Assembly (NCBI GenBank): GCA_903836465.1 | Contig: CAILRB010000052.1 | Span: 1-32,582, forward strand | Source: an uncultured Chlorobiaceae bacterium | GTDB taxonomy: Bacteria; Bacteroidota; Chlorobiia; Chlorobiales; Chlorobiaceae | Reading direction: 5' to 3' | Length of the DNA: 32,582 nt | Shown here: in pieces, positions 9,327-17,514 of the stretch | Layout: every line of letters starts with the position of its first letter | Numbering within the stretch: the first letter of the stretch is position 1 | The notes under the pieces: model-generated | Databases searched by the model: none | Told to the model about the DNA's origin: nothing | Seen by the model: only the letters and a program-made list of their open reading frames with translations | Program-made: the position numbers and the translations under genes

Positions 9327-9584
9327 ATGAACTGCAAAACAGCCCGCGTACTTATGAGTGCCGCTGTAGACGGCGAAATTTCTTTCAAGGAAGAAAAGGG
9401 TTTTCTCTCACACCTGTTGGAATGTAAAGAGTGCTGCGATGAGTTTGATGATGCAAAAAAAACAAAGATGATCATCAAGGAGAGGATTATACAGTTTAAA
9501 GCGCCGCAGACCCTTATTGATTCGATCATGCAACTCACCGATTTCAATACCAGGGAGACCGAAGAGACCCTCCTTTATGAGTAA
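9327..9584 (+). CDS. zinc-binding anti-sigma factor (RsrA/ZAS-like)
   Basis: This small protein of 85 residues carries the zinc anti-sigma signature H29-x3-C33-x2-C36, with an upstream cysteine at position 3. That is the four-ligand pattern of RsrA-type proteins, which release their sigma factor when the cysteines are oxidised. An extra cysteine follows at 37. No transmembrane segment is visible, so it should be a cytoplasmic sensor. The start at ATG 9327 places C3 at the expected N-terminal position; upstream in-frame starts would add a leader with no family resemblance. It directly follows the ECF sigma gene and is very likely co-transcribed with it. Confidence 0.8.
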   Translation: MNCKTARVLMSAAVDGEISFKEEKGFLSHLLECKECCDEFDDAKKTKMIIKERIIQFKAPQTLIDSIMQLTDFNTRETEETLLYE

Positions 9585-9692
9585 GCTTATGGATTATTCT
9601 TCATCATAACCACGGCATTATAGCTGCCACTGGTTTGAATTGTATGAATTAATAGCTATATATGGTTTTAGAATAAAAATTATCACTGCAAG

Positions 9693-9706
9693 GCAGACTG
9701 GTCTGC
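9693..9706. promoter_or_regulatory. palindromic operator candidate before the ArsR gene
   Basis: A perfect inverted repeat, GCAGAC-TG-GTCTGC, ends 23 bases before the ATG of the ArsR-family gene. ArsR-type repressors usually bind palindromes over their own promoters, so autoregulation is a fair inference. No bound metal or signal can be deduced from the site. Confidence 0.4.
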
Positions 9707-9729
9707 GTTTGGGCAGTAACAGAGATATC

Positions 9730-10119
9730 ATGAACAAAACCGTTACGATTGTAGACGAAGAGGTTAAAAAGTGGAACCTTAATATGCCGGATGAGATGCT
9801 TGAAGCCGTATCCAGTCGGTTCAAGTTGCTCGCCGAACCAATGAGGCTTAAAATATTGCGTATTCTTTGTGATCAGGAGCACACTGTCCAGGAGATCGTC
9901 AAAAAAGTCAATGCAAGTCAGGCGAACATTTCAAAACATCTGACCCTGATGCATGACAATGGTGTAGTAACTCGCAGAAAAGAGGGGCTGAAATGCTATT
10001 ACCGCATTGCTGACGAAAGCATTATTTACGCATGCTATCTGACATCGAAAAGTGTCGTTGAAAACCTTCAGGACCGACTCAACTGGGTACAGAAAGTCAA
10101 TTCAAATCTACTCGGCTAA
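9730..10119 (+). CDS. ArsR-family transcriptional regulator
   Basis: This 129-residue winged-helix DNA-binding protein has the family opening [23 protein letters not shown], a recognition helix region [20 protein letters not shown], and a wing with [12 protein letters not shown]. The metal-binding motif ELCVCDL of the arsenic and cadmium sensors is absent; the corresponding position reads RILCDQEHT with a single cysteine. The ligand is therefore unknown and may be a metal, a redox cue or a small molecule. ATG 9730 is chosen over TTG 9640 because the extra 30 residues look non-coding and overlap a palindrome. The gene sits between the sigma/anti-sigma pair and the heat-shock genes. Confidence 0.82.
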   Translation: MNKTVTIVDEEVKKWNLNMPDEMLEAVSSRFKLLAEPMRLKILRILCDQEHTVQEIVKKVNASQANISKHLTLMHDNGVVTRRKEGLKCYYRIADESIIYACYLTSKSVVENLQDRLNWVQKVNSNLLG

Positions 10120-10133
10120 ATTGCCGCCCGCAT

Positions 10134-10202
10134 TGTCTGACATTTTGTCATTTCCACAAGCAACAGAGTGACATTATTGTCACAAAAGCGTCATTTCTGA
10201 CA
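10134..10202 (+). promoter_or_regulatory. array of TGACA/TGTCA palindromes (enhancer-like)
   Basis: Three inverted repeats stand in a row. The first is TGACA-TTT-TGTCA (10138-10150), the second GTGACA-TTAT-TGTCAC (10168-10183), and the third cGTCA-TTTC-TGACA (10189-10202). Their centres are about 31.5 and 20 bases apart, that is close to three and two helical turns, so bound dimers would sit on one face of the DNA. An extra TGTC at 10134 abuts the first. They lie about 45-110 bases before the sigma-54-like promoter, the usual place for activator sites. Confidence 0.6.
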
Positions 10203-10245
10203 ACAAACTCCCTTTAACCATCCATCAAAACGCAGCATTAAGGCG

Positions 10246-10262
10246 TTGGCACGCTTTTTGAT
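10246..10262 (+). promoter_or_regulatory. sigma-54-like (-24/-12) promoter of hsp20-dnaK
   Basis: The sequence TTGGCACGCTTTTTGAT matches the sigma-54 consensus TTGGCACG-N4-TTGCW with GG at 10248-10249 and the exact 10-base spacing to the -12 element. The -12 dinucleotide is GA instead of GC, its one mismatch. The predicted start is near 10272. No sigma-70 pair with good spacing fits this region equally well. It precedes the hsp20 start codon by about 80 bases. Confidence 0.55.
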
Positions 10263-10341
10263 GTATAACTATCGGCGAGTTATTAATAGCCGAAAATTAT
10301 TCTACTCATAACCTGCTGTACGTTTAAAAAGGAGATATGTT

Positions 10342-10740
10342 ATGCTGTTAAAATTATCAAAAGACCCGCTTAAATTATTTGATGATATTTGGTCAGGCGC
10401 GCAGATGCCTTCAGCTCCGGCCTTCAGGGTCGATATTTCAGAGGATGAGTCCGCCTTTTATATTGACGCCGAACTCCCCGGCATCATAAAGGAAAATATT
10501 GCACTCAATATTGAGGATGATGTGCTGACCATTAACGCGGAAAGAAAACAGGACACAGAAGAAACAAAGAAAAATTACCACCGTGTTGAGAGATCGTCAG
10601 GTAACTTTTCGAGGAGCTTTAATCTTGGAGAGGCGATTGACCAGGAGAACATTAACGCGGATTTCAACAACGGAATACTTCATGTGACGCTTCCAAAAGC
10701 GTTGCCTGTACGGAAGAAAAAGGAAATTTCAATCAATTAA
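10342..10740 (+). CDS. hsp20: small heat-shock protein, Hsp20/alpha-crystallin family
   Basis: This 132-residue ATP-independent chaperone holds unfolding proteins for later refolding by DnaK. The alpha-crystallin domain covers roughly residues 28-125, from [20 protein letters not shown] to the beta-strand HVTLPKA. The C-terminal tail is short and ends in ISIN, and the usual IXI anchor is weak. GGAG at 10331-10334 sits seven bases before ATG 10342. It is the first gene after the sigma-54-like control region and is followed by a hairpin terminator and dnaK, so the two chaperones probably share a promoter. Confidence 0.95.
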   Translation: MLLKLSKDPLKLFDDIWSGAQMPSAPAFRVDISEDESAFYIDAELPGIIKENIALNIEDDVLTINAERKQDTEETKKNYHRVERSSGNFSRSFNLGEAIDQENINADFNNGILHVTLPKALPVRKKKEISIN

Positions 10741-10750
10741 GATGAGTTAT

Positions 10751-10791
10751 CCGGGCTCGATGTCATGCATCCTGAGCCCGGCAATTTTTTT
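10751..10791 (+). terminator. hairpin terminator/attenuator between hsp20 and dnaK
   Basis: The perfect stem CCGGGCTC (10751-10758) and GAGCCCGG (10774-10781) is followed by CAA and seven T residues (10785-10791), a classical intrinsic terminator. dnaK begins only 34 bases later with no promoter visible in between. It therefore probably works as a partial terminator or an mRNA-end stabiliser that gives more Hsp20 than DnaK transcript. Confidence 0.75.
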
Positions 10792-10825
10792 GTCACCTCC
10801 ACAATAAAAATAAGGAATGCGTATT

Positions 10826-12748
10826 ATGGGTAAAATTATTGGCATTGATCTTGGGACTACGAACTCTTGTGTTTCGGTCATGCAGGGATCGCAGCCAACA
10901 GTTATTGAAAATTCGGAAGGTAATCGAACGACACCTTCCATCGTCGCTTTGACAAAAACGGGAGACCGCCTGGTTGGGCAGGCTGCAAAAAGACAGGCCA
11001 TTACCAACCCGAAGAATACCATTTTTTCGATTAAACGGTTTATGGGCCGCAAATACGATGAGATCACGAACGAGAAAAAGCTTGCTCCCTATGAAATCAT
11101 CAACGAAAATGGTGAGGCTCGGGTAAAAATAAACGACAAAATATACTCTCCCCAGGAAGTTTCCGCGATGGTTCTGCAGAAAATGAAGCAGACGGCTGAG
11201 GACTTTCTTGGTGAAAAGGTGACCGAAGCAGTTATCACCGTTCCGGCTTACTTTAATGACGCCCAGCGGCAGGCAACAAAAGATGCCGGTCGTATTGCCG
11301 GACTTGAGGTCAAGCGGATCATCAATGAGCCGACTGCTGCTGCCCTGGCTTACGGCCTTGACAGAAAGCAGGAAAGTGAGAAAGTTGCGGTGTTTGATCT
11401 TGGCGGAGGAACCTTTGATATTTCAGTTCTTGAGCTTGGGGATGGTGTTTTTGAGGTTAAATCAACCGACGGCGATACCCATCTCGGTGGTGATGATTTT
11501 GACCAGAAAATTATCGATTATGTTGCCGACGAGTTTAAAAAACAGGAGGGAATCGATCTTCGCAAGGACGCAATTACCTTGCAGCGTCTCAAGGAAGCTG
11601 CAGAGAAAGCAAAAATTGAACTTTCGTCAAGGACTGACACTGAAATCAACCTGCCCTTCATTACGGCAACCCAGGAAGGACCGAAACATCTTGTCATCAA
11701 TCTTACCCGTGCCAAATTCGAGGCATTGTGCGCCGACTTGTTTGACAAGATTCTTGATCCCTGCCGCCGTGCAATGAAAAATTCAAAGGTTGAGATGAAG
11801 GAGATTGACGAGGTCGTGCTGGTTGGTGGCTCAACCCGTATTCCGAAAGTACAGACGCTGGTCAAAGAGTTTTTTGGAAAAGAACCGAACAAAAGCGTTA
11901 ATCCTGATGAAGTTGTTGCCATAGGCGCAGCGATCCAGGGTGGTGTTTTGAAAGGCGATGTCACCGATGTTCTCTTGCTTGATGTCACACCACTGTCGCT
12001 TGGTATTGAAACCCTTGGCGGTGTCATGACAAAGCTTATCGACGCCAACACCACAATTCCAACCAAAAAGCAGGAGGTGTTTTCGACGGCTGGCGATAAT
12101 CAGACCTCTGTTGAGGTTCATGTTCTGCAGGGAGAGCGCCCCATGGCAAACGATAACAAAACGTTGGGACGTTTTCACCTTGGAGATATTCCGCCTTCTC
12201 CAAGAGGAATTCCCCAGATTGAGGTAGCATTCGATATTGACTCGAATGGTATTCTTCATGTTTCAGCAAAAGACAAGGCAACAGGAAAAGAGCAGAGCAT
12301 AAAAATTGAATCGAGCAGCAAACTCACTGATGCTGAAATCAATAAGATGAAGGAGGATGCCAAAATACATGCTGCCGAAGATCAGAAACGCAAAGAGGAG
12401 ATTGATACCAGAAATGTAGCTGACGGGCTGATTTTCAGCACTGAAAAACAGTTGAAAGAGCTTGGCGATAAAATACCTGCAGACAAGCGCCCTGTACTTG
12501 AAGGCTCTTTGGACAAACTCAGGGAAGCTTACAAGAACGGAACAATCGAGTCCATTAAAAGCGCAATGGAGGAACTCAACAAGGAGTGGAGCGACATCGC
12601 CACAAACCTCTATCAGTCATCCGGGCCGGAATCGTCACAGTCTGAGCCGGACGCGCAGCATGACGGCAGCGGAAAGAGCAGAAAAACCGGCGGAGATGGT
12701 AACGTTGAAAATGCTGAATACGAAGTGATTGACGGCAACGAAAAGTAA
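10826..12748 (+). CDS. dnaK: molecular chaperone DnaK (Hsp70)
   Basis: This 640-residue Hsp70 chaperone refolds proteins in ATP-driven cycles with DnaJ and GrpE. The nucleotide-binding domain has [14 protein letters not shown] at the N-terminus, [35 protein letters not shown], and [13 protein letters not shown]. The substrate-binding domain has the linker-proximal [19 protein letters not shown]. The C-terminal lid ends in [10 protein letters not shown], close to the usual EEVD-like acidic end. The ATG at 10826 has AAGGA nine bases upstream, whereas ATG 10817 abuts that site, so 10826 is chosen. Neither grpE nor dnaJ is adjacent. Confidence 0.98.
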   Translation: MGKIIGIDLGTTNSCVSVMQGSQPTVIENSEGNRTTPSIVALTKTGDRLVGQAAKRQAITNPKNTIFSIKRFMGRKYDEITNEKKLAPYEIINENGEARVKINDKIYSPQEVSAMVLQKMKQTAEDFLGEKVTEAVITVPAYFNDAQRQATKDAGRIAGLEVKRIINEPTAAALAYGLDRKQESEKVAVFDLGGGTFDISVLELGDGVFEVKSTDGDTHLGGDDFDQKIIDYVADEFKKQEGIDLRKDAITLQRLKEAAEKAKIELSSRTDTEINLPFITATQEGPKHLVINLTRAKFEALCADLFDKILDPCRRAMKNSKVEMKEIDEVVLVGGSTRIPKVQTLVKEFFGKEPNKSVNPDEVVAIGAAIQGGVLKGDVTDVLLLDVTPLSLGIETLGGVMTKLIDANTTIPTKKQEVFSTAGDNQTSVEVHVLQGERPMANDNKTLGRFHLGDIPPSPRGIPQIEVAFDIDSNGILHVSAKDKATGKEQSIKIESSSKLTDAEINKMKEDAKIHAAEDQKRKEEIDTRNVADGLIFSTEKQLKELGDKIPADKRPVLEGSLDKLREAYKNGTIESIKSAMEELNKEWSDIATNLYQSSGPESSQSEPDAQHDGSGKSRKTGGDGNVENAEYEVIDGNEK

Positions 12749-12776
12749 CTGCCGGTAATCGGAAAATCTCATCCAC

Positions 12777-12839
12777 ACAAAGGGATTCGTCATGAATCCC
12801 TTTGTTATTTAACGGGGTTTTGCTAATTTAAACCCTGTT
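12777..12839 (+). terminator. terminator hairpins after dnaK
   Basis: A perfect 12-base stem, ACAAAGGGATTC (12777-12788) and GAATCCCTTTGT (12794-12805), with loop GTCAT follows the dnaK stop. A second, near-perfect stem lies at 12811-12820 and 12830-12839 (AACGGGGTTT with AAACCCTGTT, one mismatch). The T tract after the first is short, so termination efficiency is uncertain, but two stems in tandem after dnaK make an end of transcription likely. Confidence 0.7.
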
Positions 12840-12891
12840 GAAGGCAGGACACCGGAGTGTGTTATTTTTGCAAATTTTAACCGTGCAAACA

Positions 12892-13326
12892 ATGCAACCT
12901 CAACTCAGCCGTCAGTACACCGGCACAAACCAGGTCAGAGTCAGTACAGCAGGCCCATGGTCAGGCAATGCAGCTCATAAAGCAGAAAAATATTATATCA
13001 CCTCTGCGAAAAGAGATGACTATGGCAAGCTTCAAGTCCAGATAAGCCCCTCCTCCGGACGCAGAAAGTTGTCACCAACAAAGGAGATGATCAATAAAAT
13101 TATTTCCGGTGAAATCGAACTTTTTGTGCTGACCACACAGCCGGATATCGGTATTGACCTCAAACAGAAAGTCCTTGACAACGAGAACCGTTATGTCATT
13201 GACTTTGACAACAGGGGGATAAAATGGACAATGAGAGACATCCCGATTTTTTATAATTCGCTGGATCAAAAGCTCTGCATTGAGATTGACCGACGCACTT
13301 ATACCCTTGATGAGTTTTTCAAGTAA
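12892..13326 (+). CDS. hypothetical protein
   Basis: This 144-residue protein is of no family I recognise. It is probably cytoplasmic, with no signal peptide or membrane segment. The first 40 residues are polar and Gln/Ser/Gly rich. The rest alternates charged and hydrophobic positions as in a mixed alpha/beta fold, with segments such as [16 protein letters not shown] and [17 protein letters not shown]. The start is uncertain: ATG 12892 is used, but in-frame GTG codons at 12859 and 12883 are alternatives and none has a clear ribosome site. It lies alone between the dnaK terminators and the convergent Tol-Pal operon. The long, balanced frame supports a real gene. Confidence 0.65.
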   Translation: MQPQLSRQYTGTNQVRVSTAGPWSGNAAHKAEKYYITSAKRDDYGKLQVQISPSSGRRKLSPTKEMINKIISGEIELFVLTTQPDIGIDLKQKVLDNENRYVIDFDNRGIKWTMRDIPIFYNSLDQKLCIEIDRRTYTLDEFFK

Positions 13327-13339
13327 CTGATCTCTTCAG

Positions 13340-13378
13340 GCAGGGCTATCGTAATAATTTTTTCTTCGCTAACCCTGC
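13340..13378. terminator. bidirectional terminator hairpin
   Basis: An imperfect stem of 12 positions pairs 13340-13351 (GCAGGGCTATCG) with 13367-13378 (CGCTAACCCTGC), with 10 matches, around a T-rich loop. It sits between the convergent hypothetical gene and cpoB and includes the cpoB stop codon. It can act from either side. Confidence 0.5.
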
Positions 13379-14137
13379 TTCAGCAGACTTTGGATAAACA
13401 TTGACCAAATCAGTATATCTTGATTTTGCATTGGTCGTGTCTCCTGTTATTTCGAAAGAGCGTGCCTGCTTGTAAAGTGCAGCAGGGCGTTTGTTGCTTT
13501 TGGTATATCTGGAAATCACCACCTGATATTCGAGGATAGCTTTTTCGTACCATTTTTCACTGAAGTAACTTTCAGCAATGAAAAATTGAGCATCAGCGGC
13601 AAGTTCAGATTTGGGAAAGGTTTGCAAAAGAGTGCTGAAACTTTCCCTTGCGGCGGCATAGCTGTTTTGTTTGAGCTTTTCCATGCCTCCATTCAGTAAG
13701 GCGGCATCAGTCAATGTGACGGGAGCAGTATTCACCGTTACAGAATCTTTCTGCCCCGACAAGAGTGCCGAAGATTGATCGGCCTCTTTGCCTAACCCCA
13801 GATACTGCTCAATTTTGAGTAATCGCGAGTCCAGATCGCCAACCTGATGAAGCAGCAGGGAGTCTTGCGTCCCGAGACGGCGGAACGAGTTCTCGTTACT
13901 ATGGGCACTTTCACCTGCCTTGTGTGCAATCTCCTCAAGTCGACCCTGCAACCGCAAAACATCGTCTCGAACTTGCTGAACGTCTGCATAAGAGACTGCG
14001 GTCTGTGATTTGATCGTTTCTGACTCTGTTTTCAGCTTTCGGACATCATAAGCCACCACATTAAGATCCTGCTTTGATGCACACGAAACCAGTGCAAAAA
14101 CCGGTAAATAAAAAAACGGCTTAATCTTTTTATTCAT
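13346..14137 (-). CDS. cpoB: CpoB/YbgF-like TPR lipoprotein of the Tol-Pal system
   Basis: This 263-residue periplasmic protein is last in the Tol-Pal gene set. An N-terminal signal with lipobox LVSC predicts lipid attachment near residue 19, whereas the E. coli homologue is soluble. A helical, coiled-coil-prone region follows (about residues 20-125, with LRLQGRLEEI and the like). The C-terminal half holds TPR repeats that start near LLNGGMEKLKQNSYAAARESF and run through AADAQFFIAESYFSEKWYEKAILEYQ. In E. coli the homologue links outer-membrane constriction with peptidoglycan synthesis. ATG 14137 is preferred over ATG 14161, since it begins a clean signal peptide. Confidence 0.85.
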   Translation of the reverse strand: MNKKIKPFFYLPVFALVSCASKQDLNVVAYDVRKLKTESETIKSQTAVSYADVQQVRDDVLRLQGRLEEIAHKAGESAHSNENSFRRLGTQDSLLLHQVGDLDSRLLKIEQYLGLGKEADQSSALLSGQKDSVTVNTAPVTLTDAALLNGGMEKLKQNSYAAARESFSTLLQTFPKSELAADAQFFIAESYFSEKWYEKAILEYQVVISRYTKSNKRPAALYKQARSFEITGDTTNAKSRYTDLVNVYPKSAEAGLAKKKLLR

Positions 14138-14217
14138 AGATAATAAAGGTTCAGGTCTCATAATCCATAGTTAGGTTGTACCATTTCTTTATTCACCGGG
14201 CAATCAGATAATAACTG

Positions 14218-14796
14218 TTATTTTTTCATAACAAAGTGTGCACGGCGATTTTTTGCCCATGCATTTTCACCCTTGCCTGTATCAAACGGGCGCTCTTCGC
14301 CGAAACTGAAGGTTTCAAGACGGGATGATGCAACTCCGAGCCTGACCAGATATTCTTTGGCTGTTGATGCACGACGATCGCCGAGAGCCATATTGTATTC
14401 AGAGGTTCCCCTGCTATCGCAATGACCTTCAATCAGCGCCTTGTGTGCTGAATTGTTTTCCAGCCATGCGGCATTTTGCTTTAACTGATCCTGTGCTTCG
14501 GCGCTCAGTACGGTACTGTCAAAATCATAAAACACATCCCCAAGTGGCCCGTTCTGCCACTGATCAAATCCATAACCCGACAGAGACGCTGGCGAAGGTG
14601 GCGCTGGCTCGGTCGGCAATGTACCTGTTGGCGTTTCTGGTGGAGTTACTGGCGCAGGTGGAGTTACTGGTGATGAAATCTTTGGCGATGGAGCCTGACT
14701 TCCACTCGTTTCAGGAGCAGTAACTGCACTTCTTGATGAACACCCTGCTGTCACCATCAAGGCAAGAATAACAATGCCGTTTATTTTGTTTTTCAT
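14218..14796 (-). CDS. pal: peptidoglycan-associated lipoprotein Pal
   Basis: This 192-residue outer-membrane lipoprotein anchors the envelope to peptidoglycan and binds TolB. The signal peptide ends in the lipobox TAGC. A proline-rich linker with repeated PVTPP/PETPTG blocks spans about residues 30-70. The C-terminal OmpA-like domain contains [15 protein letters not shown], the peptidoglycan-binding segment [20 protein letters not shown], and the final NRRAHF. The start at ATG 14796 has GGAG seven bases upstream, which decides it over a longer frame opening at 14847. It lies downstream of tolB, separated by 107 bases that include a hairpin. Confidence 0.95.
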   Translation of the reverse strand: MKNKINGIVILALMVTAGCSSRSAVTAPETSGSQAPSPKISSPVTPPAPVTPPETPTGTLPTEPAPPSPASLSGYGFDQWQNGPLGDVFYDFDSTVLSAEAQDQLKQNAAWLENNSAHKALIEGHCDSRGTSEYNMALGDRRASTAKEYLVRLGVASSRLETFSFGEERPFDTGKGENAWAKNRRAHFVMKK

Positions 14797-14838
14797 AGGT
14801 TTGCTCCATTTAGCATTACTGTTAATAAAAAATGACAC

Positions 14839-14869
14839 GAAAAACAACTGCGTCTACGTTGTTGTTTTC
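14839..14869 (-). other. hairpin between tolB and pal
   Basis: On the minus strand, GAAAACAAC and GTTGTTTTTC can pair with a 12-base loop. The stem is AT-rich and not a strong terminator. It may mark an mRNA processing point or partly insulate pal from tolB. Function is unproven. Confidence 0.35.
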
Positions 14870-14903
14870 AGGTCCACAAGTTATTCATTCAGGAATAAAT
14901 AGA

Positions 14904-16193
14904 CTACTGACAAAACAAAGACCACGAGGGTTGCATCTGTTCTCCATCACTCGGCAACAAAGACCTCTGATTTTCACCTGTCGATTGCATAATATACATT
15001 TTTTTTGACCCTTGACGATTGGAAGTAAAGACAATCATACGCCCGTCAGGAGACCAGGACGGCGACTCGTTCTCGCCCGAATTTGCGGTCAATTGCTTCA
15101 AACCAGATCCATCAATACCTATAGCAAATATATTGATTTCACCACCACTTTCCCATGTCGTATAGGCAATTTTATCTCCGGCAGGTGACCAGGATGGCTG
15201 AGTATTATAACGTCCGCTGAAGGTAAGTCGATTAACCTGACCAGACTGCAAGTCCTCTATAAAGATCTGTGGCAAGCCGTTTTGATCCGACACATAAGCC
15301 ATCTTGCTGCCATCAGGGGAAAAAGATGGCGAAAGATCAATCCCCTTGCTGAAGGTAAGCCTTCGGGATATCGCGCCATCTACTTTTATGAGATAAATTT
15401 CCTGGTCGCCTTCAAAGGAAAGAGTTGTTGCCACCTCTCTGCTGTTTCTCCAGCCAGGATCAATGCTGATGCCGCTTTTGTTGATTGTCGAGATTATCCC
15501 GGCTGAAAGGTCTCTGATGTAAAGAGCTGGCCGACCTGAACTGAAATCAGTATAGGCGAGATACTTTCCATCAGGAGAGAGGGCAGGCGTCAGGGAAATG
15601 GAGTGAGAATTGGTCAACTGTCGAAGCTCATGCCCGTCAAAATCACACTCATAGATCTCCTTGAACCCGGTTTTATTCGAAACGAAGACAATTTTGCTGC
15701 CAAAAATAGACTTTTTCCCGGTCAGGAGTTCCACAAGATCGGCACAGAACGCATAGCCAATTGTACGAAGCTGCGGCGGCTTGCCATTATAGGTTTTTTT
15801 AAGGAGTAATTTCGCGCCGGCAATATCGTACACCTCCATGTCAAGGCTAATAGTGCCTGATGTATTGGTAACAACTCCTCCTGCATACACTGCTGCGCCG
15901 ACTGAATCAAGCGCTCCGAAGTTAAGACCGCTGGTATTTTTCACATTCAGCGGAGGCGAAATCATTGTAAATAGCCCGGTAAAATCAAGACCATCATGAA
16001 TAATGGTATCAAGACTTTGTGCCAGCCTTGACTCCTCTTTCACCGGCGCATCCAGCTTGTTGAGCGCAATAACGATTTTACCGGAACCTTCTTTACGGAT
16101 GGCTATATACTCTCCTCCCTCTGCGGCCATCAGAGGTAAAGGAACACAAAGAAAGATCATAACTGCTGCAACGACGTATCTTATAAATTGCAT
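14904..16193 (-). CDS. tolB: Tol-Pal system translocation protein TolB
   Basis: This 429-residue periplasmic beta-propeller protein binds Pal and connects it to TolA. A signal peptide ending near LPLMAAEG is followed by the TolB N-terminal domain (about residues 40-150). A six-bladed WD40-like propeller of PD40 repeats comes next, visible as LTPALSPDGKYLAYT, LSPSFSPDGSKMAYVSD, TQPSWSPAGDKIAYTT and ESPSWSPDGRMIVFTSN. ATG 16193 is used; ATG 16205 would add four residues. It lies 51 bases after tolA within the operon. Confidence 0.95.
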   Translation of the reverse strand: MQFIRYVVAAVMIFLCVPLPLMAAEGGEYIAIRKEGSGKIVIALNKLDAPVKEESRLAQSLDTIIHDGLDFTGLFTMISPPLNVKNTSGLNFGALDSVGAAVYAGGVVTNTSGTISLDMEVYDIAGAKLLLKKTYNGKPPQLRTIGYAFCADLVELLTGKKSIFGSKIVFVSNKTGFKEIYECDFDGHELRQLTNSHSISLTPALSPDGKYLAYTDFSSGRPALYIRDLSAGIISTINKSGISIDPGWRNSREVATTLSFEGDQEIYLIKVDGAISRRLTFSKGIDLSPSFSPDGSKMAYVSDQNGLPQIFIEDLQSGQVNRLTFSGRYNTQPSWSPAGDKIAYTTWESGGEINIFAIGIDGSGLKQLTANSGENESPSWSPDGRMIVFTSNRQGSKKMYIMQSTGENQRSLLPSDGEQMQPSWSLFCQ

Positions 16194-16244
16194 ACCGAAA
16201 CACATTTTAATGTTATGGGCGAATACCAAGTAAAAAAACCAGGC

Positions 16245-17075
16245 TTATCTCTCTATACCTTCAGGACTGAAGACAAAGCCGATCCATACATCACGGGAAC
16301 CTTCCTCTTTCGGAAGAGGCGGCAAAGGAGATGACTTTTCAATTGCTTTTTTTACGGAATTGTTCAAGTATTCACTGACGGCTCTCCTGTCAAAAATAAT
16401 CTGACTAATCGTCCCGTCAGGAAGGATATTAATGCGAACATAAACCGCCGTACCACCACTGTTTTTGAGCAGTGTTCCGGAAAACTCCCAGTTTTGCTGA
16501 ATAATTGAAGCGACTGCTGCCTTGTAGCTTTTTGAAGTTCCACCACCGCCAACACCTCTGCCACCTGCCCCCCCCCCGTTTCCGGCTCCGGCAGACTTGA
16601 CTTTTTGCTGAAGCTTGTCGAGAGCACTGTTCAAGGTGCTGACAGAAGAGGGTTGTGGTGGCGGAGTTTTCTGGTCAACGAGCTGTTTCATGCGCTCAAG
16701 AGCCTTCTGAAGCTGGTTATCGGCAGGCTGTGATGCCGGAGCTTTCTCAACAACAATTTTTGGAGACAACAGTTGCGGAGGCTTTTGCTGAGGCTCTTTG
16801 ACTACAGGTTTCTGAACTTTTTGTTCTACCGACGGAGAAGGAGTGGGTGGGGAGATAACCTGGACAGGAATCTCTTCAGCATCACCCTCTCCGTCAGACA
16901 ACTCTTGAGTTCCCCCCGCAGGAGCAGGCAATGAAACAAGAGTAACACTCACAATTTTCGGTTTAACGATATTGCCTGCATTCCATATCTGGAAAAAAAC
17001 AGCCGCACAAAGCGCAATGGCGTGCGTTGCTGCAGCAACGACAAGCCAGATATAAAACTTTTTCATACGCCCCAC
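16245..17075 (-). CDS. tolA: TolA-like energy-transducing protein (TonB C-terminal family)
   Basis: This protein of about 276 residues spans the periplasm and links the TolQR motor to TolB-Pal. A single membrane anchor covers residues 8-31. A long proline-, lysine- and glutamine-rich middle follows, then a glycine-rich hinge near residues 163-179, and a C-terminal TonB/TolA domain with VYVRINILPDGTISQIIFDRRAVSEY. The GTG start at 17075 abuts the tolR stop (TAAGTG), which suggests translational coupling; ATG 17066 is the alternative. Position between tolR and tolB makes TolA more likely than TonB. Confidence 0.88.
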   Translation of the reverse strand: MGRMKKFYIWLVVAAATHAIALCAAVFFQIWNAGNIVKPKIVSVTLVSLPAPAGGTQELSDGEGDAEEIPVQVISPPTPSPSVEQKVQKPVVKEPQQKPPQLLSPKIVVEKAPASQPADNQLQKALERMKQLVDQKTPPPQPSSVSTLNSALDKLQQKVKSAGAGNGGGAGGRGVGGGGTSKSYKAAVASIIQQNWEFSGTLLKNSGGTAVYVRINILPDGTISQIIFDRRAVSEYLNNSVKKAIEKSSPLPPLPKEEGSRDVWIGFVFSPEGIER

Positions 17076-17498
17076 TTATCTTCCACCTTCCTGTTGGCCT
17101 GAAGCAGGTTCAGTCACCATACCGATCTTGTCAATCCCGGCATCCCTGATCTGGGCCATGACATGCATCACCACCCCGTAAGGCAATGATTTATCTGCCT
17201 TGATATACACCTCTTTTACCTGCTTGACATCAAGAATAAACGGCAGCTTTTCACGTATTTCTGAAGCTTTTAACTGCGCATCATTAATAAAAACCTGCCC
17301 TGAAGCGTCAATACTGATCATCAGACTTTTTGCATCGACATCCATAGGGCCATGGGTTGTTTGCGGGGTATCAACCTTGACGCCGTGCGTCATCATTGGA
17401 GCTGTGACCATGAAAATAATCAGCAGCACAAGCATGACATCAACAAAGGGGGTGACGTTAATGTCGCCCATCAACCGGGATTTTCCTCGAGTTATCAT
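17076..17498 (-). CDS. tolR: TolR/ExbD-family proton-channel subunit
   Basis: This 140-residue inner-membrane protein has one transmembrane helix at about residues 18-38. It carries the family motif INVTPFVDVMLVLLIIFMV, with the membrane aspartate (D in FVDVML) needed for proton use. The periplasmic part ends in GIDKIGMVTEP. With TolQ it forms the motor that energises TolA. ATG 17498 gives the usual basic N-terminus (ITRGKSRLMGD). The stop codon touches the tolA start. It could equally be called ExbD by sequence; the operon context decides for TolR. Confidence 0.92.
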   Translation of the reverse strand: MITRGKSRLMGDINVTPFVDVMLVLLIIFMVTAPMMTHGVKVDTPQTTHGPMDVDAKSLMISIDASGQVFINDAQLKASEIREKLPFILDVKQVKEVYIKADKSLPYGVVMHVMAQIRDAGIDKIGMVTEPASGQQEGGR

Positions 17499-17514
17499 AT
17501 CCTGATTTTATGGC

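Noticed and set aside
10246-10269. Sigma-70 promoter TTGGCA...TATAAC before hsp20
   Set aside because: The spacing is 12 bases, too short; the -24/-12 reading fits better.
10120-10341. CIRCE/HrcA operator before hsp20
   Set aside because: The TTAGCACTC-N9-GAGTGCTAA element is absent; the palindromes present are TGACA/TGTCA.
16560-16580. C-rich run as a special structure
   Set aside because: It encodes the glycine-rich hinge of TolA and needs no other explanation.
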